A stretch of 37,465 nt of DNA from Bacillota bacterium (GTDB lineage: Bacteria; Bacillota; Clostridia; Acetivibrionales; DTU013). The translations under genes and the position numbers were made by a program. The stretch is taken from contig JAEZLF010000069.1 in assembly GCA_023435925.1 (NCBI GenBank), positions 1-37,465 of the forward strand, written 5' to 3'. The notes beneath the pieces are model-generated. The model was not told the DNA's origin and searched no databases. It worked only from the letters and a program-made list of their open reading frames with translations. Below are positions 21,946 to 29,497 of this stretch, piece by piece (position 1 is the stretch's first letter; the number at the start of each line of letters is the position of its first letter).

Positions 21946-23244
21946 CTATTCTTCCAGTCTCCAAATATTTTTGTCGGCCCGAAACGGCAAACAGGATAAT
22001 GCGCCGAAAATTCCGATTACAAAAAACAGCATTGCCGCCCCGGAGCCCTTTCCTGCTCCGAACAGTACAACCCACAAGCTGTTCGTCGGTTGCATGGCCA
22101 TGAACGGTTCAAATACCCTGTCAACCAAAATACCACCGCACAAATATCCCAAGGGAATGGTAAAAAACTGCAAAGTATTCCTCGCCGAATAGACACGCCC
22201 CTGCATATCAATAGGAATTTTTGTCCGAAAGAGCACATCCATATTGGCGCCCATAACAGGAATGAATATCCATCCAAGGATTGCACCCAAACACCATACC
22301 GGTATACTTCTTCCAAAAGCAAGGATAAAATTCTCAGTGCTCATGGAAAAAAGCAGGCAATTACAAATGACCCGAACGCGGCTTTTAGGCGGAGGGAGTG
22401 TTGTAACCATAATACTTCCAACCATCGTAGCGATCCCTGTAAAGGTATTGACCATGCCAAGGGCCAGCTCTCCGCCGCCAGCACGGGAAAGCATCATTGC
22501 AGGCAAGGCGGCACTGAAGATGGAGGCGGTAAAATTGATCACGGCTAAAAACAGTATCAGATCCAGAATCCCCCGGTTGTCTCTGAGATACCGTAAGCCA
22601 CTCTTTACAGACTGCAATATGGTCTCACTCTCAGTGATGCTTCGTTCGACGACTTGTGGGATTTTGACAAAAAACAGTAATGCCACGAATGCTGTGGTAA
22701 AGGTAATCAAATCAAACAGGATGACAACCCGAATGCTTGTAAAAGAGAGCAGTGCTGTTGCGAGTACAGGTGTCAATATGGTAACCAGTGAATTGGAGAA
22801 GGAACGCATTCCGCTGACCTTCTGGTAGTGCTTTTGCGGAACCAACAGGCTAATTGCCACATCGGATGCCGGCTGCTGCACCGTGTTCATTATTCCATTC
22901 AGGGTGTTGATTAAATACAGGTGCCAAATTTGGAGGTTACCCGTTGTCAGCAGAATAAGCACCGAAACGGTACAAACTGCCGCAAAGCTATCACTGATCA
23001 GCATGGTGGCCTTCTTGTTCCAACGGTCGCTCAATGTACCTGCGAAGATACTCAGCAGGACATAGGGCGCATAAGAACAGATCGTCAAAAGCGAGGTTGT
23101 AAGTGCAGACCCTTGCTGCTGGTAGGACCAGATTACCAGTGCAAAGCTGGTCATTGTGCTCCCCAGTGATGAAAACGATTGTGTAATCCATAAAATCAGG
23201 AAAGTACGAAGCTCCCAGATGTTTGTGTTAAAACTATTTGTCAT
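21946..23244 (-). CDS. MFS efflux transporter, Mef-like (macrolide-type drug exporter family)
   Basis: A 432-residue major facilitator protein with about twelve membrane spans, in the MFS_3/EntS group that includes the macrolide exporter Mef. The N-terminal RTFLILWITQSFSSLGSTMT and the motif-A-like GTLSDRWNKK after the second span match that group. Proton-driven export of a drug or other hydrophobic compound is the likely role; the substrate is not readable from sequence. ATG 23244 has AGAGGAG 7 nt upstream, but that site lies inside a hairpin and behind two short ORFs (see the leader features), which strongly suggests inducible translation. It diverges from the serine hydrolase gene across a 508-bp gap. 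Confidence 0.88.
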   Translation of the reverse strand: MTNSFNTNIWELRTFLILWITQSFSSLGSTMTSFALVIWSYQQQGSALTTSLLTICSYAPYVLLSIFAGTLSDRWNKKATMLISDSFAAVCTVSVLILLTTGNLQIWHLYLINTLNGIMNTVQQPASDVAISLLVPQKHYQKVSGMRSFSNSLVTILTPVLATALLSFTSIRVVILFDLITFTTAFVALLFFVKIPQVVERSITESETILQSVKSGLRYLRDNRGILDLILFLAVINFTASIFSAALPAMMLSRAGGGELALGMVNTFTGIATMVGSIMVTTLPPPKSRVRVICNCLLFSMSTENFILAFGRSIPVWCLGAILGWIFIPVMGANMDVLFRTKIPIDMQGRVYSARNTLQFFTIPLGYLCGGILVDRVFEPFMAMQPTNSLWVVLFGAGKGSGAAMLFFVIGIFGALSCLPFRADKNIWRLEE

Positions 23245-23263
23245 GACTTTGCTCCTCTTTCAT
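23234..23263 (-). CDS. Second leader ORF overlapping the MFS start (MKEEQSHDK)
   Basis: ATG 23263 opens a 9-codon frame, MKEEQSHDK, ending in TAG at 23234, 11 nt inside the MFS gene. It has its own ribosome binding site, AAGGA (23270-23274), 6 nt before the ATG. Its codons cover the Shine-Dalgarno sequence of the MFS gene, so its translation would open the masking hairpin and could couple to MFS translation. Real translation is not shown. Confidence 0.45.
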   Translation of the reverse strand: MKEEQSHDK

Positions 23264-23357
23264 ATCAAATCCTTATGACTTAATGAAAGTGCAAAGCCGA
23301 ACGGACGAGCTCAATCCGCTCTGTGCAATTTCGTCCGGTTCAGACCTTGCACAGAGC
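23247..23357 (-). promoter_or_regulatory. Attenuator-like leader of the MFS gene
   Basis: In transcript order there are four interleaved segments: 1, GCTCTGTGCAA (23357-23347); a, GAACCGGACGA (23341-23331); 2, TTGCACAGAGC (23328-23318); b, TCGTCCGTTC (23308-23299). Segment 1 pairs perfectly with 2 over 11 bp, while a pairs with b with one bulge, so the two stems compete or form a pseudoknot. A third hairpin pairs CTTTGC and CTTTCAT (23296-23283) with ATGAAAG and GCAAAG (23263-23247), placing the AGGA of the MFS ribosome binding site in its internal loop. Confidence 0.7.
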
Positions 23358-23378
23358 TGTAACAACGCAGAGTATCAT
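23340..23378 (-). CDS. Leader peptide MILCVVTALCKV upstream of the MFS efflux gene
   Basis: ATG 23378 to TGA at 23340 encodes 12 residues. AGGGAG (23386-23391) lies 7 nt before the ATG. Codons 8-11 fall on segment 1 of the downstream hairpin system, so a ribosome stalled in this frame would release segment 2. Short leader ORFs with this layout precede erm, mef and other ribosome-drug resistance genes. The internal CVV resembles the AVV arrest motif of one known Erm leader, but that likeness is slight. Confidence 0.6.
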   Translation of the reverse strand: MILCVVTALCKV

Positions 23379-23752
23379 TTCTAATCTCCCTGAATAATTT
23401 TGTTTTTTCGCTCAAAACCCAATTCACTCGAAAGTGTTTATTTGTTATTTTACCACAGATAAGAACCAAAAACCACTACATAAATGTAAATTTCTACTAA
23501 AGTAATTGTCCAGAGGTTTTACCGAATGAGTCGATACCTATAATGGGTCATTTCAAATCGGAAATGGGTTTTAGTTTACACACCTGTTTTACTGAGCGCT
23601 TACGCCAAAATGGCTTACCTGTTCTTATTGAGTGGTACATGACATTTTAATTTGGTATACAATCTCTGATCGTATATGGTAAAATAAGTCTATCTATTGC
23701 TGTCACGTTCGATGTGCTGCATTTTATGAAGCATGGAGGCAAGTAAAATATC
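23379..23752. other. Divergent intergenic region, no gene seen
   Basis: This AT-rich stretch carries the promoters of the minus-strand MFS gene and the plus-strand hydrolase, but no consensus -35/-10 pair is convincing on either strand. A possible minus-strand -10 (TAAAAT, 23447-23452) and a possible plus-strand -10 (TAAAAT, 23680-23685) both lack a clear -35. No repeats or RNA genes were recognised. Confidence 0.4.
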
Positions 23753-24868
23753 ATGGATCCGAACATTTTAAAGGACTACCTCGATTCACTGGAAATAAAA
23801 GGCATACCAGGCTGCGAGTGTTTGATTTACCAAAATCACAGGCCAGTTTTCAGCCATGCTGCTGGGAATGCGAAGGCAAAGCTGCTTTCATACTGGATTT
23901 TTTCCGCATCGAAGGTCATCACCTGCACGGCGGTGATGCAGCTCGTGGAGAAAGGGAGGATAAGGCTTGATGACCCTGTCTCCGAGTACCTTCCTGAGTA
24001 CGGGAATATGAAAGTGAAAAGAGGCACCATCATAGAGCCCGCGAAAAACACAATGACCATTCGGCACTTGCTTTCAATGCAAAGCGGATTGAACTACAAT
24101 ATTGAATCCCCGTCCATTAGAAAGGCTGTGAAAGATACGAACGGACAGGCGACAACCAGGCAAATCGTAAATGCGATTGCAGAAGAACCTCTGGAATTTG
24201 AACCGGGAACACATTTCCTTTACAGCTTAAGCCACGATGTTCTGGGCGCGGTTCTTGAGGTGGCGTCAGGCCAGAGGTTTGGTGCATATCTTGACGAGCA
24301 TATTTTCGTGCCGCTGGGAATGAAGGATACAGGCTTTGCATTGATCCCTGGACGTAAAGAAAATTTGGCGGAGCAATTTCAATTCCATGCTGATACAATG
24401 ACGTCCACACCGATGTCCCAGGAGAATTGCTATATCCTTTCAGAAAAGTACGAAAGCGGGGGAGCAGGCTTGATTTCCACAACATATGATTATCTCCTGT
24501 TCCTGGATGCCATGTGCAACGGAGGAGCCAGCACGGACGGTTACAGGCTGCTTTCGCCAGAGTCAATCGACATGATGCGTACAGACCAGCTCCATGAGGT
24601 TTCAAAGAAAGACTTTGACCTTTTCGGGAGAAAGGGTTATAGCTACGGACTTGGTGTACGCACACTGGTGGAAAAAGTGAAGTCCAGGGTGAGGAGCCCT
24701 TTGGGTGAATTTGGCTGGGACGGAGCTGCCGGAGCATTCGGACTGATAGACGTAGAAAATCATCTTGCAATCTGTTATATGCAGCATGTACGGAATTGTG
24801 GGTATGTATACGATGTGATCCATCCGAAGGTCAGGGATCTTGTCTACGAAATGCTTGGAATATCATGA
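23753..24868 (+). CDS. Serine hydrolase, class C beta-lactamase/esterase family
   Basis: A 371-residue protein of the serine beta-lactamase/family VIII esterase fold (PF00144). The nucleophile motif is SASK (Ser51, Lys54). Tyr157 in YSLSHD corresponds to the second-motif tyrosine, but the usual Asn of Y-x-N is Leu here, as in some esterases. No clear KTG is present; WDGAAGAFG near the C-terminus takes its place. There is no signal peptide, so it is cytoplasmic and unlikely to protect against beta-lactams. An esterase or peptidase role on small substrates is more likely. GGAGGC precedes ATG 23753. After its TGA stop the same frame stays open for another 60 codons. Confidence 0.88.
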   Translation: MDPNILKDYLDSLEIKGIPGCECLIYQNHRPVFSHAAGNAKAKLLSYWIFSASKVITCTAVMQLVEKGRIRLDDPVSEYLPEYGNMKVKRGTIIEPAKNTMTIRHLLSMQSGLNYNIESPSIRKAVKDTNGQATTRQIVNAIAEEPLEFEPGTHFLYSLSHDVLGAVLEVASGQRFGAYLDEHIFVPLGMKDTGFALIPGRKENLAEQFQFHADTMTSTPMSQENCYILSEKYESGGAGLISTTYDYLLFLDAMCNGGASTDGYRLLSPESIDMMRTDQLHEVSKKDFDLFGRKGYSYGLGVRTLVEKVKSRVRSPLGEFGWDGAAGAFGLIDVENHLAICYMQHVRNCGYVYDVIHPKVRDLVYEMLGIS

Positions 24869-25051
24869 TACAAATTTGCAAAATTAAACGGGCTTTTTGT
24901 CTCTACTCCACGATATAATCCAAGTGGGTACGATAATGTCATTCAATGGCGGAAATCTGCAATGAAGAGATCGATGAACGGATTTACATATCATGCTAAT
25001 CAATGGACTTCGAAATACGTGGACTTTAATTTAGAACTCCAAGCAGAATAA
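24869..25051 (+). pseudogene. Open frame directly after the hydrolase stop, probable C-terminal gene relic
   Basis: Read in phase with the hydrolase, the sequence after TGA (24866-24868) remains open for 60 codons to a double stop TAATAA. The product (TPRYNPSGYDNVIQWRKSAM, then GFTYHANQWTSKYVDF and NLELQAE) has the aromatic and polar mix of a real protein C-terminus. It is not typical of the beta-lactamase fold, which already ends normally upstream. It may be the tail of a deleted gene, or a readthrough extension. I do not recognise the family. Confidence 0.4.
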
Positions 25052-25067
25052 TAAAAATTGGATGCAT

Positions 25068-25104
25068 AAGAATCCCCTTACAGAAGACTGCAAGGGGATT
25101 CTTT
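25068..25104. terminator. Bidirectional terminator at the end of the arabinan operon
   Basis: AAGAATCCCCTT (25068-25079) and AAGGGGATTCTT (25092-25103) form a perfect 12-bp stem with T and A tracts at its ends. It lies 19 bp after the GH43 stop (minus strand) and also faces the plus-strand transcript. Confidence 0.93.
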
Positions 25105-25122
25105 AAAAAGATCTGCCTTATG

Positions 25123-26061
25123 CTAGAAATCTATAGTCACTCTATTCACATCCCAGGTCACTTCTGCAGATCTTGCATGTCTGTTTGGATCATACAGCGG
25201 ATCACCTGAAATCTCTTTATAGTCCCGTGCATGATAGATCATCAAATCTTTTGAGCCGTCTTCTGAGAGGGTAAAACAGTTATGGCCGGGACCGAATAAT
25301 TTAAGAGCCTCACTGGATTGAAAAATGGGCTTTACACTTTTTCTCCAGGAGTTGGGAGCCAGCAGATTATCCTGCTCCGATGCGGTTAAAAGTCCCATGC
25401 AATAGTGATGATCGGTGGCACTGGCTGAAAAGGTTATATATATATTCCCGTTTCTTTTGATAACCGCAGGCCCTTCATTCACCCAGAAGCCTTGCCGTTC
25501 CCATTCATAATCCGGTGTTGAAAGCATCACCTGAACCGTTGACAGGGAGAAGGGATCATTCATTTCCGCTATATAAAGATTGGATATGCCTGCTGGTCCG
25601 CTAACTTTCTGAGCCCAAACAAGATACCGCTTATCATGGTGCTCAAATGTGGTGGCGTCCAGGGAAAACTCGGTAAAGGAGAAAGGATCATCTTTTACTT
25701 TCCGGAGCATCCCGCATTCCTTCCAGGCTCCTTCAAGCGGGTCAGAGCCGCGGCACTCCAGTACATAGGGACGAATCCTCCAAATGGAATCCTTCTCGCC
25801 TGCAGCAAAATAAATATACCATTTACCTTCAATATTGTGAAGCTCAGGGGCCCATATATGTTTACTCATCAATCCATCGGTGTGCATGACCCAGACAACC
25901 TTCGGGCTGGAGGTCTCCAAACCCTTCAATGTATCAGATTTGCGGATCTCAATGCGGTCATACTCCGGTACGGAAGCGGTAAAGTAATAAAATCCGTCCG
26001 TATGCCGTAACACCCATGGATCTGCACGATTCATGATTAATAATTTATTGCGCATTTCCAT
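25123..26061 (-). CDS. Glycoside hydrolase family 43 (arabinofuranosidase/arabinosidase-like)
   Basis: A 312-residue single-domain five-bladed beta-propeller hydrolase. The three catalytic carboxylates are in place: Asp14 (general base) in NRADPWV, Asp135 (pKa modulator) in SLDATTF and Glu196 (general acid) in VNEGPAV. HIWAPELH is the usual GH43 second-blade motif. There is no signal peptide, so it acts on imported oligosaccharides. The operon partner is a GH51 alpha-L-arabinofuranosidase 13 bp upstream, which favours arabino-oligosaccharides; xylosidase activity is possible. ATG 26061 has GAAGGAG upstream. It is the last gene of the minus-strand operon. Confidence 0.92.
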   Translation of the reverse strand: MEMRNKLLIMNRADPWVLRHTDGFYYFTASVPEYDRIEIRKSDTLKGLETSSPKVVWVMHTDGLMSKHIWAPELHNIEGKWYIYFAAGEKDSIWRIRPYVLECRGSDPLEGAWKECGMLRKVKDDPFSFTEFSLDATTFEHHDKRYLVWAQKVSGPAGISNLYIAEMNDPFSLSTVQVMLSTPDYEWERQGFWVNEGPAVIKRNGNIYITFSASATDHHYCMGLLTASEQDNLLAPNSWRKSVKPIFQSSEALKLFGPGHNCFTLSEDGSKDLMIYHARDYKEISGDPLYDPNRHARSAEVTWDVNRVTIDF

Positions 26062-26074
26062 AGTAGCAGCTCCT

Positions 26075-27637
26075 TCATGAGATATTTATTCGAATAACAT
26101 TCCATGAATATCCGGATAATACACTTATGATATGACCACCCTCAACCTTTGTATGATGATATTTCTTGGGGATCACTTTAGCCGGATTGTCTTCCGTATT
26201 TGCGGCATTGATATCCTCATGAGCCATATAGATGTGTTCATTCAGCTTCACATTTCCAAAATCCCGTACGTCGACATTCAATTCGACCTTCGATTCGGTT
26301 CTGTTGACAACAAAGAAGCTGATTTCACGCTGCTCTTCATTATACACAGCCAAACTGTCAATAACAGGCACGGCCTCGAATTCTTCCGTCCCATATATCG
26401 GTGCATCTACAACAGCTTGAAGAACGTTTCCTCTTCCATAACCGGAAATATGCATGAACGGATAGAAAATCGTATTCGCAAAAGCCTTCCCGTTTTTCCT
26501 GGCAATAATGAGCGGGCCTGTATTGACAAGTAATGATTGGCAGGCTATTTTTACCCTGTCTGCCCGTCGGATAATGGACATCATCATGGATGCAAAAGCT
26601 AAAGCATCTTCCATGGAATGAGCCCCGCAATCCAGCGGGGAGCCTGTTTCCCATTCCTGGTATTCGGTTCCCGCATGCTTTTTGGCGGCAATCACATTCC
26701 ACTCATCAAAAGCAAGCTTCATGGTTTTATTGCTCCGTTTAACCGATTTGACATAATCACATGTAGCGATAATGTCATGAATCTGCCTGTCAACATAAAT
26801 GGTTCTTGCCAGGTATTGGGCCGTATTTTGATAATCTTCCTTTTCAATTCCGCCGTTAAAGTAGGTTTTCCGGGATATTTCACTGAATTGCAGCCGCCTG
26901 TCGATGTAATGATGCAGCGATATATAATCAGCGATGTCATAAGTATGCATCAGAACGATTCTATCCCATTCCGGGTAGCTATCCATTCTAGAGGTAGAGC
27001 TTCCCGCCGCGATCAGTTCAATTTGAGGGTCCACCCATTTCATTACTTTTCCTGCTTCAGAAGCAATACGGCCATACTCCTCTGCTGTTTTTGAACCGAT
27101 CTGCCAGGGCCCGTCAACCTCATTTCCCAAACACCATGCTTTTATTCCATAAGGCTCCTTTACACCATGCGAACGTCTTAGGTCGCTATAATAGCTGCCT
27201 TTGTTAAAATTACAATATTCCACCAGGTTTCTTGCTTCATTTACACCCCGTGTACCAAGATTGACGGTCATAATGGGGTTGCACGAGATGATTTTCATCC
27301 ACTTCATAAACTCATTCAGTCCAAAAGTGTTGGGCTCGATGGCTTTCCACGCAAGATCAAGCCTTGTCGGGCGCTTGTCGACCGGGCCAACACTATCCTC
27401 CCAGTTAAACCCGGAAACAAAATTTCCGCCCGGATATCGGATAGCGGAAAGCTTCAACTGCTTTACCAGGTCGATTACATCCAGCCTGAATCCGTCCGCA
27501 TCAGCTTTTGGATGTCCGGGCTCAAAAATTCCGTTATACACCGTAGCCCCCATATGCTCAACAAAAGATCCAAATAATCCGTCTTCGGTTTTTCCAATGG
27601 TATAATCCTTGCTTAACACAACCTTTGCTGTATTCAT
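26075..27637 (-). CDS. abfA: Intracellular alpha-L-arabinofuranosidase, GH51
   Basis: A retaining exo-enzyme that removes L-arabinofuranosyl units from arabinan, arabinoxylan or arabinogalactan oligosaccharides. The 520 residues are the normal length of the bacterial GH51 TIM barrel plus C-terminal beta-sandwich. The acid/base is Glu173 in CLGNEVDGPWQ and the nucleophile Glu312 in LAFDEWNV. GSFVEHMG and SAIRYPGGNFVSGFNWEDSVG near the N-terminus are family-typical. It lacks a signal peptide. AAGGGGG serves ATG 27637. It follows the two permease genes after 42 bp and precedes GH43 by 13 bp. Confidence 0.96.
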   Translation of the reverse strand: MNTAKVVLSKDYTIGKTEDGLFGSFVEHMGATVYNGIFEPGHPKADADGFRLDVIDLVKQLKLSAIRYPGGNFVSGFNWEDSVGPVDKRPTRLDLAWKAIEPNTFGLNEFMKWMKIISCNPIMTVNLGTRGVNEARNLVEYCNFNKGSYYSDLRRSHGVKEPYGIKAWCLGNEVDGPWQIGSKTAEEYGRIASEAGKVMKWVDPQIELIAAGSSTSRMDSYPEWDRIVLMHTYDIADYISLHHYIDRRLQFSEISRKTYFNGGIEKEDYQNTAQYLARTIYVDRQIHDIIATCDYVKSVKRSNKTMKLAFDEWNVIAAKKHAGTEYQEWETGSPLDCGAHSMEDALAFASMMMSIIRRADRVKIACQSLLVNTGPLIIARKNGKAFANTIFYPFMHISGYGRGNVLQAVVDAPIYGTEEFEAVPVIDSLAVYNEEQREISFFVVNRTESKVELNVDVRDFGNVKLNEHIYMAHEDINAANTEDNPAKVIPKKYHHTKVEGGHIISVLSGYSWNVIRINIS

Positions 27638-27679
27638 TGCAGCCCCCTTACAAATAATGTTTTCAGTATAATTTTGTTA

Positions 27680-28519
27680 TTAACCTTTTATTCCGGTGAG
27701 AGTAACGCCTTTAACAAAGTATTTCTGCATGAATATATATCCGACCAATAGTGGAATCAAAGATATCATTGCAGCCGATAATGTAGCACCATATTCGATG
27801 ATCCTCTGACCGACAAACATTGCCAGGCCCGCCGATAATGTCCGCATTTCTGCACTATTCGTCAGCATCAGCGGATATATCAGATCGTTCCAGTTATTCA
27901 TGAAAGTCATAATGCCAACAGTAATAAATGCCGGTTTGCACAATGGAAGCATAATTTTCCAGAATATCCGGTATTCACTTGCCCCATCAATACGGGCAGC
28001 CTCTTCAAGATTTTTTGGTATGGATACAAAGAATGAACGCATCAGGTATATAGCAAACGGCCAGGTCAACCTTGGAAGAATCAGACCCAAATAAGTATTC
28101 AATAGACCGATTTTATACTCCAAAATATATAAAGGAATCATAATGATCTGAAAGGGCACCATCATGGTCATAATAATGAGTATGAACAGGACATTGCGCC
28201 CCTTGAAGCTCAATCTTGCAAAAGCGTATCCTCCCATGGAGCACAGAAGGCAGTTGGACAAGGTGACTGCACTGGAAAACAGCAGCGTGTTCTTGAACAT
28301 TGTAAACATCGGAAGTTTTTTCCATACCCTTATATATTGCTCAAGAGTGAAGCGGTCGGGCCATAATTTGGGCGGGTATTGAATAATATCCTTTTCAAGC
28401 TTCAAGGAAGAAAGAAGAAGCCATAATAAGGGGTAGATGATTACCGTCAAAACAAGAAGCATCACAATACCCGTCAGGATTTCGGCCGGTGCTGATTTTC
28501 TGATGAAAATTTTTTTCAT
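27680..28519 (-). CDS. Sugar ABC transporter permease, MalG/AraQ type
   Basis: This is the second membrane subunit of the oligosaccharide importer (carbohydrate uptake family 1). The 279 residues carry about six membrane spans and the ATPase-contacting EAA loop EAARIDGASEYRIFWKIMLP (about 190-209). The N-terminus is short, as usual for MalG-type subunits. Its start (ATG 28519, behind AAAGGGG) lies 4 bp after the stop of the MalF-type gene. The importer has no ATPase gene here; CUT1 systems of Firmicutes commonly share one MsmX-type ATPase encoded elsewhere. Confidence 0.95.
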   Translation of the reverse strand: MKKIFIRKSAPAEILTGIVMLLVLTVIIYPLLWLLLSSLKLEKDIIQYPPKLWPDRFTLEQYIRVWKKLPMFTMFKNTLLFSSAVTLSNCLLCSMGGYAFARLSFKGRNVLFILIIMTMMVPFQIIMIPLYILEYKIGLLNTYLGLILPRLTWPFAIYLMRSFFVSIPKNLEEAARIDGASEYRIFWKIMLPLCKPAFITVGIMTFMNNWNDLIYPLMLTNSAEMRTLSAGLAMFVGQRIIEYGATLSAAMISLIPLLVGYIFMQKYFVKGVTLTGIKG

Positions 28520-28523
28520 TGCT

Positions 28524-29432
28524 TCATAACCCCTTTCTTTCTTCCTTCATGAAGAAGTAATACATAAGCATGGATACGACTGCTATCAGTATAAACAGCA
28601 TTTCTGCAATGGTGGATGCGTATCCAAGACGGAAGGGACTGATGCTGAAGCCTCTTGTATAAATGTACTGTACCAGGGCTTCTGTTCGAAACATAGGGCC
28701 TCCGTCCGTCATGACATAAGTCTGGTCAAACACCATAAAGCTGTTAATGGTATTGGTAATCGTACAAAATCCTAATGTGGGCATGATCGAAGGAATGGTG
28801 ATGTGAAGGAATTGCTTCCCTTTACCGGCGCCATCTATTTTAGCCGCTTCGTAATAATCATCCGGTATGGCCTGCAAGCCTGCGACAAAAATAATCATAT
28901 TCTGTCCAAACGTTTTCCATACCGTCATTATTACAATAATCGGCATGGCCCAGTCAGGATCCTTCAAAAATCCGAAGTTTTCAATTCCGGCCATTTTTAG
29001 CCAATAGGCGAACATACCAATGGTAGGATCAAGCAATATGGCCCATATGATGCTAACAGCAGTCATGGAACAGATAACGGGTAAATAGTACAGGGATCTC
29101 AACGTTTTTCTGTAAAAGGTATTCTTCTGGACATAAAGGGCAGTAAACAGGGATACGATAATACCCAGCGGAACAACCATTACCGTAAAATAGACGGTAT
29201 TTTTTAAAGCATTCCAGAACCGAGCATCCCTGAACAGTTCAGTGAAGTTATCGAATCCAACAAAATTAAAATCCTTTAAGAAGATGTTTACATCAAAAAG
29301 AGCCATTCCAAAAGCAAGTACCAATGGGATATAGAGAAAAACAGTTAAAGAGGCCAGAGAGGGCAGTAAAAATACCCATGCTGCTTTTTCGGGCTTATTC
29401 AGGTATCTGCCGATATTAACCAGAAGTTTCAT
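28524..29432 (-). CDS. Sugar ABC transporter permease, MalF/AraP type
   Basis: This is the first membrane subunit of the importer, 302 residues, about six spans. It has the typical N-terminal AWVFLLPSLASLTVFLYIPL and the EAA loop EAAKIDGAGKGKQFLHITIP. The binding-protein gene lies 65 bp upstream, separated by a stable hairpin. The MalG-type partner follows after 4 bp. The arabinofuranosidases in the same operon suggest arabino- or other pentose-containing oligosaccharides as the substrate. Confidence 0.95.
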   Translation of the reverse strand: MKLLVNIGRYLNKPEKAAWVFLLPSLASLTVFLYIPLVLAFGMALFDVNIFLKDFNFVGFDNFTELFRDARFWNALKNTVYFTVMVVPLGIIVSLFTALYVQKNTFYRKTLRSLYYLPVICSMTAVSIIWAILLDPTIGMFAYWLKMAGIENFGFLKDPDWAMPIIVIMTVWKTFGQNMIIFVAGLQAIPDDYYEAAKIDGAGKGKQFLHITIPSIMPTLGFCTITNTINSFMVFDQTYVMTDGGPMFRTEALVQYIYTRGFSISPFRLGYASTIAEMLFILIAVVSMLMYYFFMKEERKGL

Positions 29433-29449
29433 TGTTCCTCACTCCTATG

Positions 29450-29486
29450 GAATCGGACATGCGGCCCAAAACCACATGTCCGATTC
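29450..29486 (-). other. Intercistronic hairpin between binding-protein and permease genes
   Basis: GAATCGGACATG (29450-29461) and CATGTCCGATTC (29475-29486) form a perfect 12-bp stem. There is no T tract. Such hairpins after binding-protein genes usually protect the upstream mRNA and limit expression of the permeases, giving more binding protein than membrane subunits. Confidence 0.75.
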
Positions 29487-29497
29487 GGCAATAGTCT

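Noticed and set aside
21695..22075. Full 126-codon frame as an intact gene
   Set aside because: Only the last 55 codons match a known family; the rest runs through spacer and antisense-phase MFS sequence.
23753..24868. Beta-lactam resistance gene
   Set aside because: The protein has SxxK but no signal peptide, no Y-x-N and no KTG, so it is better read as an intracellular esterase or peptidase.
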